A DNA stretch of 64,000 nt from Fagopyrum homotropicum (Eukaryota; Streptophyta; Magnoliopsida; Caryophyllales; Polygonaceae). Shown here piece after piece: positions 52,430 to 63,111 of this stretch; positions within the stretch are counted from its first letter, which is position 1, and each line of letters begins with the position of its first letter. A program made the translations under genes and the position numbers. Below the pieces are notes generated by a model. It had not been told where the DNA came from. It saw only the letters and a list, made by a program, of their open reading frames with translations, and did no database searches. The DNA lies in NCBI GenBank assembly GCA_033239125.1, contig BSWB01000005.1, positions 20,699,447 to 20,763,446 on the forward strand, in the 5' to 3' direction.

Positions 52430-55400
52430 TTATTCGAGTGCGGTAGACGCAAACTCCTCAGCTTGGAGTTCCGGCGTATACTTCTTGAGTCGTTGGCCGT
52501 TCACCTTAAAACTTCCGCTCGCTTCACCCCATACTTCAACTGCACCATGGGGGAAAATACGCTTAATTAGAAAAGGTCCGGTCCAACGGGATTTAAGCTT
52601 ACCTGGAAAGAGGCGAAGTCTTGAATTGAAGAGGAGAACTTGATCTCCTTCTTTGAAGTCCTTTGGAATGATATGCTTATCACGCCAACGCTTTGCTCTT
52701 TCCTTGTAGATCTTGGCGTTTTCATAGGCGTTCAAGCGAAGTTCATCCAGCTTATTGATGTCTAGGAGACGCTTCTCTCCCGCTTCCTTCATGCCGAAAT
52801 TCAGCCACTTGATAGCCCAAAACGCTTTGTGCTCCAGCTCCACCGGCAAGTGACAAGACTTCCCATACACAAGATTGTATGGTGTGGTTCCTATGGGAGT
52901 CTTGTATGCAGTCCGGTACGCCCATAATGCATCATCTAGCTTCAAGGACCAATCCTTCCTAGTCCTTGAAACCGTCTTCTCTAGGATTCCTTTGATCTCC
53001 CTATTTGAGATCTCAACTTGTCCACTAGTTTGTGGATGATAAGGGGTAGCGATCTTGTGAGTAACCCCATACTTAGCTAGAAGAGCTTCAAAGCGACGGG
53101 CTATGAAGTGAGAACCTCCATCACTAATGATCGTCCTTGGTGTCCCAAATCGCGGAAAGATGGTCTTGTTGAAGAACTTAACCACCACCATGGCATCATT
53201 TGTGGGAGAGGCAATTGCTTCCACCCATCTAAAAAAGTAATCTACCGCCAATAGTATGTATTGGTTTCCACAGGAAGATGGGAATGGTCCCATGAAATCG
53301 ACTCCCCAAACGTCGAAAATCTCCACCTCCTGGATGTTGTTGAGGGGCATCTCGTTCCTTCTAGAAATATTGCTTGTTCTTTGACAAGCATCGCAGCAAG
53401 AAACAAAGGATTGCACATCTCTAAATAAAGTAGGCCAATAGAATCCAGATTGCAATACCTTTGCGCTAGTCTTGTTCGAACTAGCGTGTCCTCCACAAGG
53501 TAGTGAATGACAATGGCGGATGACATTTTGCATCTCATCTTCCGGCACACATCGCCGAATGATGCCATCCGGACCTCTCTTAAAGAGGAGAGGCTCGTTC
53601 CAATAGTATTCCCGGACGTCCTTAAAGAACTTCTTCCTTTGTGCGTAGGATAGTCCGGGCGGTATCTCCTGGCAAACCAAATAGTTAACAAAATCAGCAA
53701 ACCATGGTTCGTTACCTTTGGAGATCACGTTGATGCACTCCTCTATGATGTGTAGGTGTTCGTCCGGAAAGGAGTCATCAATGGGTAGATGGTCGTCCTC
53801 TAAATGTGTTAGGCGACTCAAATGATCCGCAACAGAATTTTCTGAACCTTTCTTGTCGTGGATCTCAAGATCGAATTCTTGTAGGAGAAGAATCCATCTG
53901 ATTAGCCTTGGCTTCGCGTCTTTCTTCGCGAGGAGGTACCGGATCGCAGCATGATCCGTGTAGACAATCACCTTTGCACCTACAAGATAAGAGCGAAACT
54001 TGTCAATAGCGTAGACAATGGCTAGAAATTCTTTCTCGGTGGTGGCGTAGTTGAGTTGCGCTTCATCTAGCGTCTTGCTAGCATAGTATATGGCATGGGT
54101 TCGCCCTTCCTTTCGTTGTCCAAGAACAGCTCCAATTGCTACGTCACTAGCGTCGCACATAATCTCAAAGGGGAGAGTCCAATCCGGAGGTTGGATAATA
54201 GGTGCTGAAATTAGAGCTTGCCGAATGGTGTTAAACGCATCCAAACATTCCTGCGAAAACTCAAAAACCGCATCCTTCATCAATAGATTAGTGAGAGGTT
54301 TTGATATCTTAGAAAAGTCCTTAATGAAACGTCTATAAAATCCAGCATGTCCTAGGAAACTTCTTATCCCTTTCACCGAAATTGGGGGAGGAAGTTTCTC
54401 TATGGTCTCTATCTTAGCCTTGTCTACCTCTATCCCTCTACTAGAGACTAAGTGACCTAATATGATTCCTTCCTTAACCATGAATTGACACTTCTCCCAA
54501 TTAAGAACTAGGTTAGTGTCTTCACATCTTTGCAAAACAAGAGAAAGGTTAGAAAGGCAATCGTTAAAAGAAGAACCGTATACGGAGAAGTCGTCCATGA
54601 AGACTTCCATGATTTCCTCTACGTATTCGGAGAAGATGGCCATCATGCACCGTTGAAAGGTGGCTGGGGCGTTGCAAAGCCCGAACGGCATTCTCCTATA
54701 GGCGAACGTACCCCAAGGGCACGTGAATGTGGTCTTCTCTTGATCATCCGGATGTATCGGAATCTGAAAGAAACCACTATAACCATCGAGGTAGCAAAAA
54801 TGTGAATGTTGTGCTAACCTTTCAAGCATTTGATCGATGAATGGAAATGGAAAGTGATCCTTCCGCGTTGCGTTGTTGAGCTTGCGGTAGTCTATGCACA
54901 TTCGCCATCCAGTCACGGTTCGGGTAGGAATGAGTTCGTTGTTCTTGTTGGTGATGATCGTCATTCCTCCCTTCTTCGGAACTACTTGAACTGGACTCAC
55001 CCACTTGCTATCGGAGATAGGATAGATGATACCTGCATCAAGAAGTTTAAGAATTTCCTTCTTGACAACCTCCTTCATGGTCGGATTCAACCGCCTTTGA
55101 GGTTGTCTTGAAGTTCTAAAGTCCTCCTCCATTAGTATCTTATGCATACATAGGGAGGGTTTAATTCCTACTAAGTCCTCAATAGTATAGCCTATGGCTT
55201 TTCTATGTTTCCTAAGGACAATCATGAGCTGCTCATGTTCATCTATACTCAGTTCGGAACTAACGATAACCGGGAAGGTAGAATTAGATCCTAGAAAAGC
55301 GTACCTTAGATGAGTAGGAAGCGGTTTGAGTTCCATCACTTTCGGAGCTTCCAATGATCCTTGAGGAGCATCCGACATTTCCTTAGAAGTTTCTAAGGGT

Positions 55401-57301
55401 GTTGAGTGAGTTGGAGAAGAATCAAAAGAAGTCGAAGTAGTATGCCGATCACCCTCTTCCACGGTCAGAATTACGGGCTCTCCATATATTCCACGGCCGT
55501 GTAATCCACTGGAATGGAGGTCAATTTTGGTTGTGAAATCCACGGTCGTGGAATACAGGGTATGACCGTGGATTCTAACATTCTCAGCCTCGTCGTGGAG
55601 TTTCTCAAACTCCACTTCATGCATCTCTTCTTGTGCTTCTAAGGCTTCAATTTCCTCTTTGCACTCTCCTTCTTCCCCTACATCTGTTAGACTCATGGTA
55701 ATGACTTTTTGTAAAGGATCGTTAAAGAGAATCGCACTTACCTCTTCCCTAGATAAACCTTCTTCATCTTGGACATTGTAAATATCCTCGTCGAAGATCG
55801 GCTCCTTCACTAGAGTGGAAAGAACGAACTCTACTTTCTCTTCTCCAATATCAAAAGCGAGTCTTCCATTCTTGCAATCGACCATGCAGCCGGAAGTTGC
55901 AAGAAACGGTCTTCCGAGTATGATCGGGACCGGACTATCTGCAGGAATGTCAAGCACGACAAAATCAATGGGAACAAATAATTTACCTAGCTTGACCGGG
56001 ACGTCTTCTACAATACCGACGGGACGAGTGATGGATCGATCCACCATATACAACGTCATCTTCACCGGTTTAGGATCGCCTAAACCGATCTTCCTACACA
56101 ATGCAAGTGGTATGATGCTCACACTTGCTCCTAAGTCACATAAAGCGTCATATGTGACATCTCCCACTCCAATGGGAATGCAAAATGACCCCGGATCCTT
56201 CAACTTTGGGGGCATTTTCTCCTTCATGGTCTTGATGAGATCCGAAGAATCCGAACTCATCTTGACCTCACCAAAATCTTCTAGCTTCCTCTTGTTTGAG
56301 AGGAGCTCCTTCAAGAACTTGCCATAAGCCGGCATACCTACAATAGCATCAATGAAGGGTATATTAATATGCAGCTTACTCATGAGTTCTATGAACTTAC
56401 CGAATTGTTTGTCTAGGCACGCTTGCGCTCTAGATTGAGGGAATGGTAGGGGAGGTTTGTAAGCTGGAGGAGGAACATAGACATCTTCCTTCTCCTTCCC
56501 CTTCCCTTTGTCCTTCTCTACGGGGACTTCAACGAACGTAGGCTGCGGATCGGTGGTAGTCACTCCGCTCCTAGTTGTAATCGCCATCACCCTTCCCTTA
56601 GGGTTGTCCTCCGTCTTTCTTGGAAGTTTCCCTTGGTTTCTAGGAACTTCCTCCGCGTGGTTGAACATTTGGTTTTCCAAAACTTTTTGAGCTTTGTCAA
56701 CCTTAGAGACTTGATCATCAACCTTGATGAGGCGGTTCTCCAACCCTTGGAGCTTTCCCAAGATCGTTTCCAATATGGGATCGGGCTTCTCCTTCCCCGA
56801 AGTGTTTCCTCCATTAGATGATTGCCCCTGGCTTTTCAAAGGAGTAGAGGAAGAGGAAGGTGGAGTCAGTGAATTTGAGTTGGAAGGATAAGAGTTACCG
56901 GAATTTTGTTGATTTGAGCGCCAATTGTTGTTGTTTGAACCCCTATTGTTGTTCCAATCGTTGTTCCGGTTGTTGTTGTTTCCATTCCAATTGTTATTCC
57001 GGTTGTTGTTCCGGTTATTGTTATTACCGCCATTGTTGTTGCCCAAATAACCAACATCCTTCCCTTGTTGCTTTGAGAAGTTGGTCTTGATAGCCTCCTT
57101 CAACTCTTTGATCTCATTGTTGAGGGAGAAAATCTGATTTTGAGCTTCGTGTATGAGCTTTGCTCCTTGCTCCACATGATTTCCCTCCACTTTCCGGTGG
57201 GAATACTTCTCTATGACTCTTGCTTGCTTCTCAATGAAGTCCCAAGCGTCATCTTCTCTCATGTCCATGAACGTTCCACATGAGAGGGATTGGAGGTTGA
57301 A
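52430..57301 (-). pseudogene. Element F pol polyprotein (gag C terminus, protease, RT, RNase H, integrase), one long open frame
   Basis: The open frame is 1,612 codons from ATG 57268 and is in the same frame as gag upstream. Positions are counted from that ATG. An Asn-rich gag tail lies at about residues 75-125 and the protease CDLGASVSII at about 377. The linker with palindromes is at 55455-55575. RT has KWVSPVQVVPKKGG at about 752 and the catalytic FMDDFSVYG at about 890. RNase H has MCDASDVAIGAVL at about 1036. The integrase zinc finger ends CCDACQR at about 1292, and the core runs from DFMGPFP at about 1322 through SDGGSHF and GQVEIS. The GPF module WTGPFLIKRIF precedes the stop at 52430. 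All catalytic residues are present. It would need the upstream gag stop to be bypassed. No chromodomain is present. Confidence 0.95.
55455..55575. repeat. Palindrome cassette inside F's pol reading frame
   Basis: Words CCACGGTCAG, CCACGGCCGTGT, CCACGGTCGTGG and GACCGTGG lie within the linker between protease and RT. They are in frame, as in A (9508-9685). Confidence 0.8.
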
Positions 57302-58285
57302 TTACATTCCCGCATCCATCCCTTTGTAGTAAATCTCCAGCAAGGCAAGTTTGGATATGCCATGATGAGGGCAATCCAAGAGCAAATCCTTAAACCTTTC
57401 CCAAGATTGAAACAAACTTTCGTTAGGTCTCATGGAAAAAGCATTAATCTTACCTCTAAGTTCCGCCGTTTTGGAAGGCGGAAAGAATTTGGTGAGAAAC
57501 TCCGCGGAAAGGTCTTCCCACGTGTCTAGTTTCCCATTAGCAAGTGCTTGGTACCAAGACAACGCTTTCCCTTTCAAAGAGAAGAAGAAGGGTTTAAGCT
57601 TGTAGCTGTTGGTAGTAGCGCTCTTCGGTCTCATCGTCTCCATCATACACTCGAAGTTTTGCAAGTGTTGGTGTGGAGATTCGGCGCTTGTCCCGCCAAA
57701 TTGATTTTGGCGAACAAGAGTAATAACTTGAGGGTTAAAGCTAAACCCTTGCACATCTTCAGCATCAAAATTCACGCCCAAGCGGCGTGGTTGTTGTGTT
57801 GGATCCATCCGCTGGCCAAGAGTTCTTGGCTCATTATCCACACGTTCAACCCTCACATTCCTAGGTGGAATGCAGCGATTAGCAGCTCCTTGTGGATGGA
57901 AAGGATTCATATTGATCGTGGGATCAATCTCCTCTAACGGTGGCATGGAAGAGTCACTATCATCAGCGGACGAGTGACTTCTTCTTCTAGTTCTTGATCC
58001 CCTCCTTGAGGATTTCTTGCTTCCTTTATTCTTAAGGTCGCTTAACTCCATCCTCATTTGGAACATCGCATCCTGCAGTTTGCTAACTTCAGATTGATGA
58101 CGATCCATTTCATCCCGGCGGAGGTTCTCGTTCCATTGGAGTTGAGCTTCCTTTTCCGCCAACTCCGTTTGAAGATCACGTTCGTGTTCTTCGGCCATCT
58201 TCTTTTCCTTGCGCTTTTGCCTCAAGGTTTTCTCTAGCTCTTGATCAAGAGGTAAGAGATCTTCGGTGTTCCTAGACCTGCGCAT
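57302..58285 (-). pseudogene. Element F gag, ending at an in-frame TAA
   Basis: 327 codons from ATG 58285 (MRRSRNTEDLLPLDQELEKT). A long charged coiled-coil region comes first (about residues 15-90), then an Arg/Ser patch. The retrotrans-gag core follows (FNPQVITLVRQNQFGG, LKPFFFSLKGKALSWYQAL, FLTKFFPPSKTAELRGKINAF, LLLDCPHHGIS). A TAA at 57304-57302 stops the frame after GMDAGM. The same frame then stays open for the whole of pol. Related Athila-type elements have gag and pol in one frame, so this is most simply a nonsense mutation. The sequence after it (TTCAAC) does not resemble known strong readthrough contexts. Confidence 0.9.
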
Positions 58286-58362
58286 GCACTCAAAGTAATA
58301 TCAAATAACGAGAGCAAGCTTCCAAGCTTGACAACCGGCTACCGAATTCGGCCGAAACCAAA

Positions 58363-58380
58363 TCCCCGGCAACGGCGCCA
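58363..58380 (-). other. Primer-binding site of element F (tRNA-Asp)
   Basis: On the minus strand TGGCGCCGTTGCCGGGGA is a perfect 18-base complement to the 3' end of plant tRNA-Asp. It lies six bases inside the 5' LTR. Confidence 0.95.
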
Positions 58381-58386
58381 AAAACT

Positions 58387-60176
58387 TGTTCGCCCCTAAA
58401 GGTGTGTGCAAATAAGCTTTAAATTTATAAAACTAGAATCAAGCAGCGAACCCGCAGTGTACGGATCGACGTAGCTAAGCAAGAATTCCAGAGTATCGAA
58501 CACAGGGATTTGGGTGGGAACAAATTCGATTGCAGATTATCAAGCGAGTAAATATGAGAGTTTTGCAAATATTGGGAAAACAACAATCCTAAGGATCCAA
58601 GTATCCAGCTGTGGCAATCGATTCAAGATATACTTAATGATATAAAGACAGAGTTGAGATATGCAAAGGTATACTAATGTAAGGTAATCGTACGGTGAAG
58701 TTCCAAAAACCTTATGTAACTCACCTACAAGGCACTCTCTATACAGGTTGTTGAGGCTCAATATAGAAAGATTCTAAAGGTGAGAATTAGTGTCAAATAC
58801 CCAAACTTGTAACCCAAGGATCGAGACTAACTTAACCGATTGAGGTTGTGACACTCACAATCGAGGTAGAGGTTGTTGAGGCTTCACTACCACCTAGAAA
58901 AGATAAATCTAAACTAAGTTAAAGAAAATCTTTAACTTTGGATTAATGTAAAAGCAGACTCGTAGATTTAGGAGAAATTACGGTTAGTTCTTGGTGTTCC
59001 ACGGTCGTGGACTCAAGAACAGGCTGTAATTTATGGTCTATCGGCGATTCTCTCTAACTCTCAGGGTCTAATCTGTTTACGATCGATCTATCATCATCTA
59101 AGCCACAACTATCAACCCTTCACCTTAGAATTGTTAAGGGTTTTTAGCCAATAACAGTCATGTTGATATCAATTCAAGAATTAAAGGATAAAAAGATGAA
59201 AACTTTCAAGAACTTTCAATAATCTTCAAACCAATCTCAAAGTCACAATCAAGAACGAGTGTTGTCAAAAGATTCACAATAAAGTAAACAATCACAACTT
59301 TAGGAAAGAAGAGAAAACGGGATGTCAATCCGTTTTCCGAATCAAACCTAAACAAGAAGAGAGATCTTCTTGCAAAATCTTCCAAAAGTTTCGATCTTCC
59401 GCCAATCCGGAGATCTCAACAGCAATCTCCACCAAAAGTGCGAGATTAGGGCAATTCCCCGATGCGAACTTCAATCTCCAATGAGATGATCAATGCTTCC
59501 AAGCGAAGGCCAAACGGCATTGAAATTCTCTAAGCGGAGATGAAGCGTGGATTGCCAAAATTCCTTCCTAAGCCAAGATGGCGGATGTAAGCGGTGATGA
59601 CGGATTCTTGCTTCGTCCGTTTTTTTATAGCGCAAGATAAAATATCGGCCCGGCCCAATCTTCAATAGATCGTGGCTTCAAAGTGTAGCGAAAAGATTCG
59701 CCAAGATCACGGTCGTGGAAGTTTCCACGACCGTAATTTAGGGCGTGGATTAGGTCACGGTTTGCATCATATATTCCACGACCGTAATAGTTACTGGAAT
59801 GCATCACGCTCCTCTTGCAAGGTTCCACGGCCGTGGAACTGAACGTGGTTTGTAGTACGGCCGTATTTTAGAGCGTGGTTTAGGGAAAGAACGTGATTCT
59901 TCCCTAGCCTCATGCATTCCTCAAGCTAAAACTCCAATTTGCTTCCTAAGAATGTCCTCAATCTATGGACACACTCAATCAACTCCTCTTTTGCTCGATT
60001 CCGTTCGGAAATAGCTCCAAATCACCTATAATCAACATAGAACTAGTGTAGACATCCATATCGACAATATAGGTAATACTAGCTCACATATGCACAAAGT
60101 TCAATCAAAGACTATCAATATGAATCAAATACGTTTAGAAAACGTGCCTAAAATATCACAATATTTCATGCTAACA
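58387..60176 (-). mobile_element. Element F 5' LTR
   Basis: 1,790 bp, nearly identical to 46891-48681. The promoter palindrome cassette is at 59667-59880 (perfect CCACGGCCGTGG at 59825-59836), with TATAAAAAAA on the minus strand at 59629-59620. It is followed on the right by the target duplication AGCAC and element E. Confidence 0.95.
59620..59629 (-). promoter_or_regulatory. TATA box of F's 5' LTR
   Basis: TATAAAAAAA on the minus strand, directly downstream of the palindrome cassette. The layout is the same as A's 5718-5725. Confidence 0.65.
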
Positions 60177-60181
60177 AGCAC

Positions 60182-60460
60182 CTGTAGGGGAAGAACCATG
60201 TTGTGACGGAGCTCTACCCTGATGGTAGAAATTAGCCTTGTGTCCCGGCTTGCCACAAGTGAAACAGGTAGTACGTGGCCTCTTACAATCTACCTTGAAA
60301 TGATCGCGACTGCCACAGTTAAAACACTGCCGATCTCTACCCGGAGTCTGAACTGAATGTGATAGCTAGGTCTTTCTTGAGTTTGTCCTCGCCCATAACC
60401 AGATACTACTACACTACTACTAGCATACCTTGTCCCCTGCCGCTTATCCGGCGCACCTGA
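60182..60460 (-). pseudogene. Element E gag zinc knuckles
   Basis: On the minus strand two CCHC knuckles are encoded: CFNCGSRDHFKVDC and CFTCGKPGHKANF (the second with its last Cys lost), at about 60225-60330. Nucleocapsid-type knuckles bind element RNA. The frame belongs to element E, continues at 46890 beyond F, and is truncated at 60460 by D2. Confidence 0.85.
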
Positions 60461-60804
60461 TGTTCGCTCCAAACGGTGTGTGCAAGCTTTAAATTTATAA
60501 CCCTAGACTTAAGCTTAAAACAAGGATGCGAACCCGCAGTGTACGGGTCAATCGTAGTAAAAGCAAGAAAATTCCAGGGGTCGATCACAGGGACTCGGTG
60601 AAACAGAGTCAATACGGTATGCTAATGTCAATGCTAACCACAAGAGCAATTAACACAATCAAAGATGATTAAGAAGTCAAATAAAGCAAACATGCAATTC
60701 TAGGGATTAAAGCGTCTAGTTGTGGTTCCAACTCAAGATCTATAGATAAGCGAACAAAGCTGAGATTTTTGCATGGGGAAGGTGTTACTAAAGTGGAGTA
60801 GATC

Positions 60805-61063
60805 ACCGGGTAAGTCTCACTACACACTAATCCTAAACCGTAACTCCTATTACCGGGTAAGTCTCAAGGAATTAAGATAAAGAACTATAACCTCAAACTA
60901 ACACACCATCTAAGGGAATATAATCAACCTTTACCGGGTAAGTCTCAGGCTAACTCACAAAGATGGGATGGAAGCACACTCAAACCCCAATAAAGGATAA
61001 ACCTTTATTACCTACACTTATGATCGTTGGTATACAAACTAAGGAATTACCGGGTAAGTCTCA
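60805..61063. repeat. Four dispersed copies of a 15-bp motif in the D2 LTR
   Basis: ACCGGGTAAGTCTCA occurs exactly at 60805-60819, 60852-60866, 60933-60947 and 61049-61063, at spacings of 47, 81 and 116 bp with unrelated sequence between. The D1 LTR end at the window start carries the complement of the motif (4-18). Confidence 0.95.
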
Positions 61064-61854
61064 TCCTAAGCTTGCTTTGAACCAGAAAGGTGTAATAAGA
61101 ATAGGATTTGGCAAACTCTAACACTTAACTCTCAGTTTAAGGTCGGATAAGTCATCTCGGTCAGCTAGTTCCTACCTCGGCCGAGATGTTCATCGACTGA
61201 ACGAGATGCTTAGGGTTAAGGTTAAAGACTCGAACTTTCAGGATCCTACTGGAATCTAAGATTATTCTATCATTGTTTTTCCCACAACCTTCAGCCAATC
61301 ACCCTAGAATCACACAAGGAAATTAGCCACTCATCATCATAATGAAAGTATTAAAATATATGGGAAGAAGGTGAATATTTGAACAAAGAAGAATTTAAGG
61401 AAAAGACTTCAATAACTGAATCAAATATCACAACAAAGCGTTCCTTGGATAATAATCCAACAAGACAAGACAACAAGGAAAGGAATTGAAGACAATCTTA
61501 CAAAACCCTCCAAAAAAACTATAAAAGCTATGGACTTCAATCTTCCTTCAACCTTCAAAAAGGTTCTTCAATTCTCTCCAAACTTGGAGTAGGATGCGGC
61601 TGCTGCGCGTGTAAACCCTGATCGACGGTATAGCGTGCTGTATGCGGGATGTTGGAATCGTGGAAATCCAACCCTTTTTATAGGAATAATAACCCTCCAA
61701 AGATAAGAAATCTTAGAAAGATATTATCCCATAAATATAGGTAAAATATATGATTCTGCATATCTCCTTTCTTCCAGAAGCTCAGCCCAAAAATATAAGA
61801 TCACTTTCCAAATTTAAAAGATCTCAGCCAAGAATAAAATATTCTCGCCGCGTC

Positions 61855-61935
61855 CTAGGTATTCGCCTCGGTCGAGTCGGCCTCTCTGGATCGCCTCGGT
61901 CGAGGTGAACCTCTGGTCAACCGAGGTGACTCACA
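61855..61935. repeat. Palindrome cluster upstream of the D2 promoter
   Basis: CCTCGGTCGAG, CCTCGGTCGAGG and the half-sites ACCTCTGGTCAACCGAGGT lie about 175-255 bp upstream of the minus-strand TATA box. A second group (ATCTCGGTCAG, CCTCGGCCGAGAT) is at 61155-61190. The layout is analogous to the CCACGGCCGTGG cassettes of A/F, but with different sequence. Confidence 0.8.
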
Positions 61936-62216
61936 ACTGAATGTAGAATCTCTCAAAACTGGTCCAAAGTGAATCCTTAATTCATGGCTATGCTTCCTGG
62001 ATGTAGCTCCAAATGACTCATGACTCCTTTTGCTCCTTTTTGATGCAAAACGTACCATATTACTTGCAATTACAACGAAACTAGGTGTAGACCTCGATTC
62101 TCGCAAAGGTAGATGAAATGGTAGTAAAATCACATAATGTACATACAAACATGCAGATTATGAAAGATAAAACGTCCAAACAAACCCCAAAATATAGATT
62201 ATAATTCATGCTATCA

Positions 62217-63111
62217 AAATACCCCATACTTAGCCCTTGCTTGTCCCCAAGCAAGTTCCTCATATAAAAGACAAGATAGAATGGATTATAAGTCAATAAA
62301 ATCATGAAAAAGCTTTTCAAAAACATTTTATGGTGTGAAACTATCATAGATCACTCTAAGAGAGTACTTCCTGGAATTTAAAAACTCAATATGCTCAAAA
62401 CATTTTATAAATATAGAAAAGTCGTTCGTCTTTGCATAAAATCATAGAATGCATAATAAATCATAATTATCAAAATTAATCATGTATAATCCGATTTAAA
62501 CCGCTAAGTCAATCAACAAGCTCATGGTCTCAAGGGCTTCCCAAAAGAAAAGGTCAAGAAACGTGTAGGGTAGGGATGTATGTAAGGTAATGTGGTGCTA
62601 GAATCCGGGAAAAGGATGAACTTCACTTTCACTTTGACTTGCAACATCTTCCACCAATAAGCTTTGCTTATTTCACACTTTTTTTCTTTTTTACTTTACT
62701 TTTTGGGAAGCATGGACAGAGGTGCACATTAACCGAAGCCTAGGAAATCCGCAATCATCAATTTCTTGAGATGCATCAAACCCTTGATGCACATACCATG
62801 ACCCGTTAGGAATATCGCTCAATCCGACTTTGGCAAGACACAAACACCCGGCTATGTGAATGGTGCCGAGTTACTCATCTTCATGATTGACTTCCCCAAA
62901 CCTATTTATTGCTTTCTAACACTTTCACTTTCAGCCACTTCTCAACTTTAACTTGCTTTCACCACTTCGCTTGCTTCCGAATTCCCGGATAGGTAAGGGA
63001 GGCAAAATGTATATGAGGGGTTAAGCATGATCAAGAAGAAGAAGAAGAAGAGAATGAATTGCCTTGGTCTTCCCAAGAAGAAAGTGAGAGAACTTATCCT
63101 GCGGTGTCAAC
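62217..63111 (-). mobile_element. D2 internal 3' UTR with the conserved block, cut by D3
   Basis: Directly inside the LTR is the purine signature AAGTATGGGGTATTT (minus strand, 62231-62217), preceded by GGGGACAAGC. The conserved 3' UTR block is at 62712-62903. There is no coding sequence. The region ends at 63111, where the + strand LTR of D3 begins. Confidence 0.8.

Larger units (their letters stand above)
46891..60176 (-). mobile_element. Element F: nearly complete Athila-like Ty3/Gypsy retrotransposon
   Basis: 13,286 bp on the minus strand with 1.79-kb LTRs that differ by only one or two dozen bases by eye, a perfect 18-base primer site and a perfect 5-bp target duplication. The order from the right is LTR, primer site, gag, pol, palindrome-bearing spacer, ORF3, 3' UTR, polypurine tract, LTR. 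The gag-pol frame has a single stop and ORF3 has a single stop. It is the same family as A but inserted independently, into element E's gag. Confidence 0.96.
40440..60460 (-). mobile_element. Element E: decayed Tekay-like Ty3/Gypsy element (interrupted by F, truncated by D2)
   Basis: Minus-strand element with 3' LTR at 40440-43059, polypurine tract, pol, protease and gag zinc knuckles (about 60225-60330). It is split by F between 46890 and 60177 and cut off at 60460 by D2, so its 5' LTR is not seen. It inserted into the LINE fragment at 40440. Many stops and frameshifts show that it is older than F. Confidence 0.88.
60461..62216 (-). mobile_element. D2: Athila-like LTR (family D), minus strand
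   Basis: 1,756 bp. Read on the minus strand it starts TGATAGCATGAATTATA and ends TTTGGAGCGAACA. It resembles the A/F LTR only at its ends and in the primer-proximal phrase. A TATA box TATAAAAAGG lies at 61682-61673, and upstream of it (61855-61935) are CCTCGGTCGAGG-type dyads. It inserted into element E's gag at 60460. It is the 3' LTR of an element whose internal end lies to the right. Confidence 0.88.

Noticed and set aside
57302..57304. Programmed stop-codon readthrough between gag and pol of F
   Set aside because: The bases after the TAA do not match the known efficient readthrough context. A nonsense mutation is simpler, although the point is left open as a finding.
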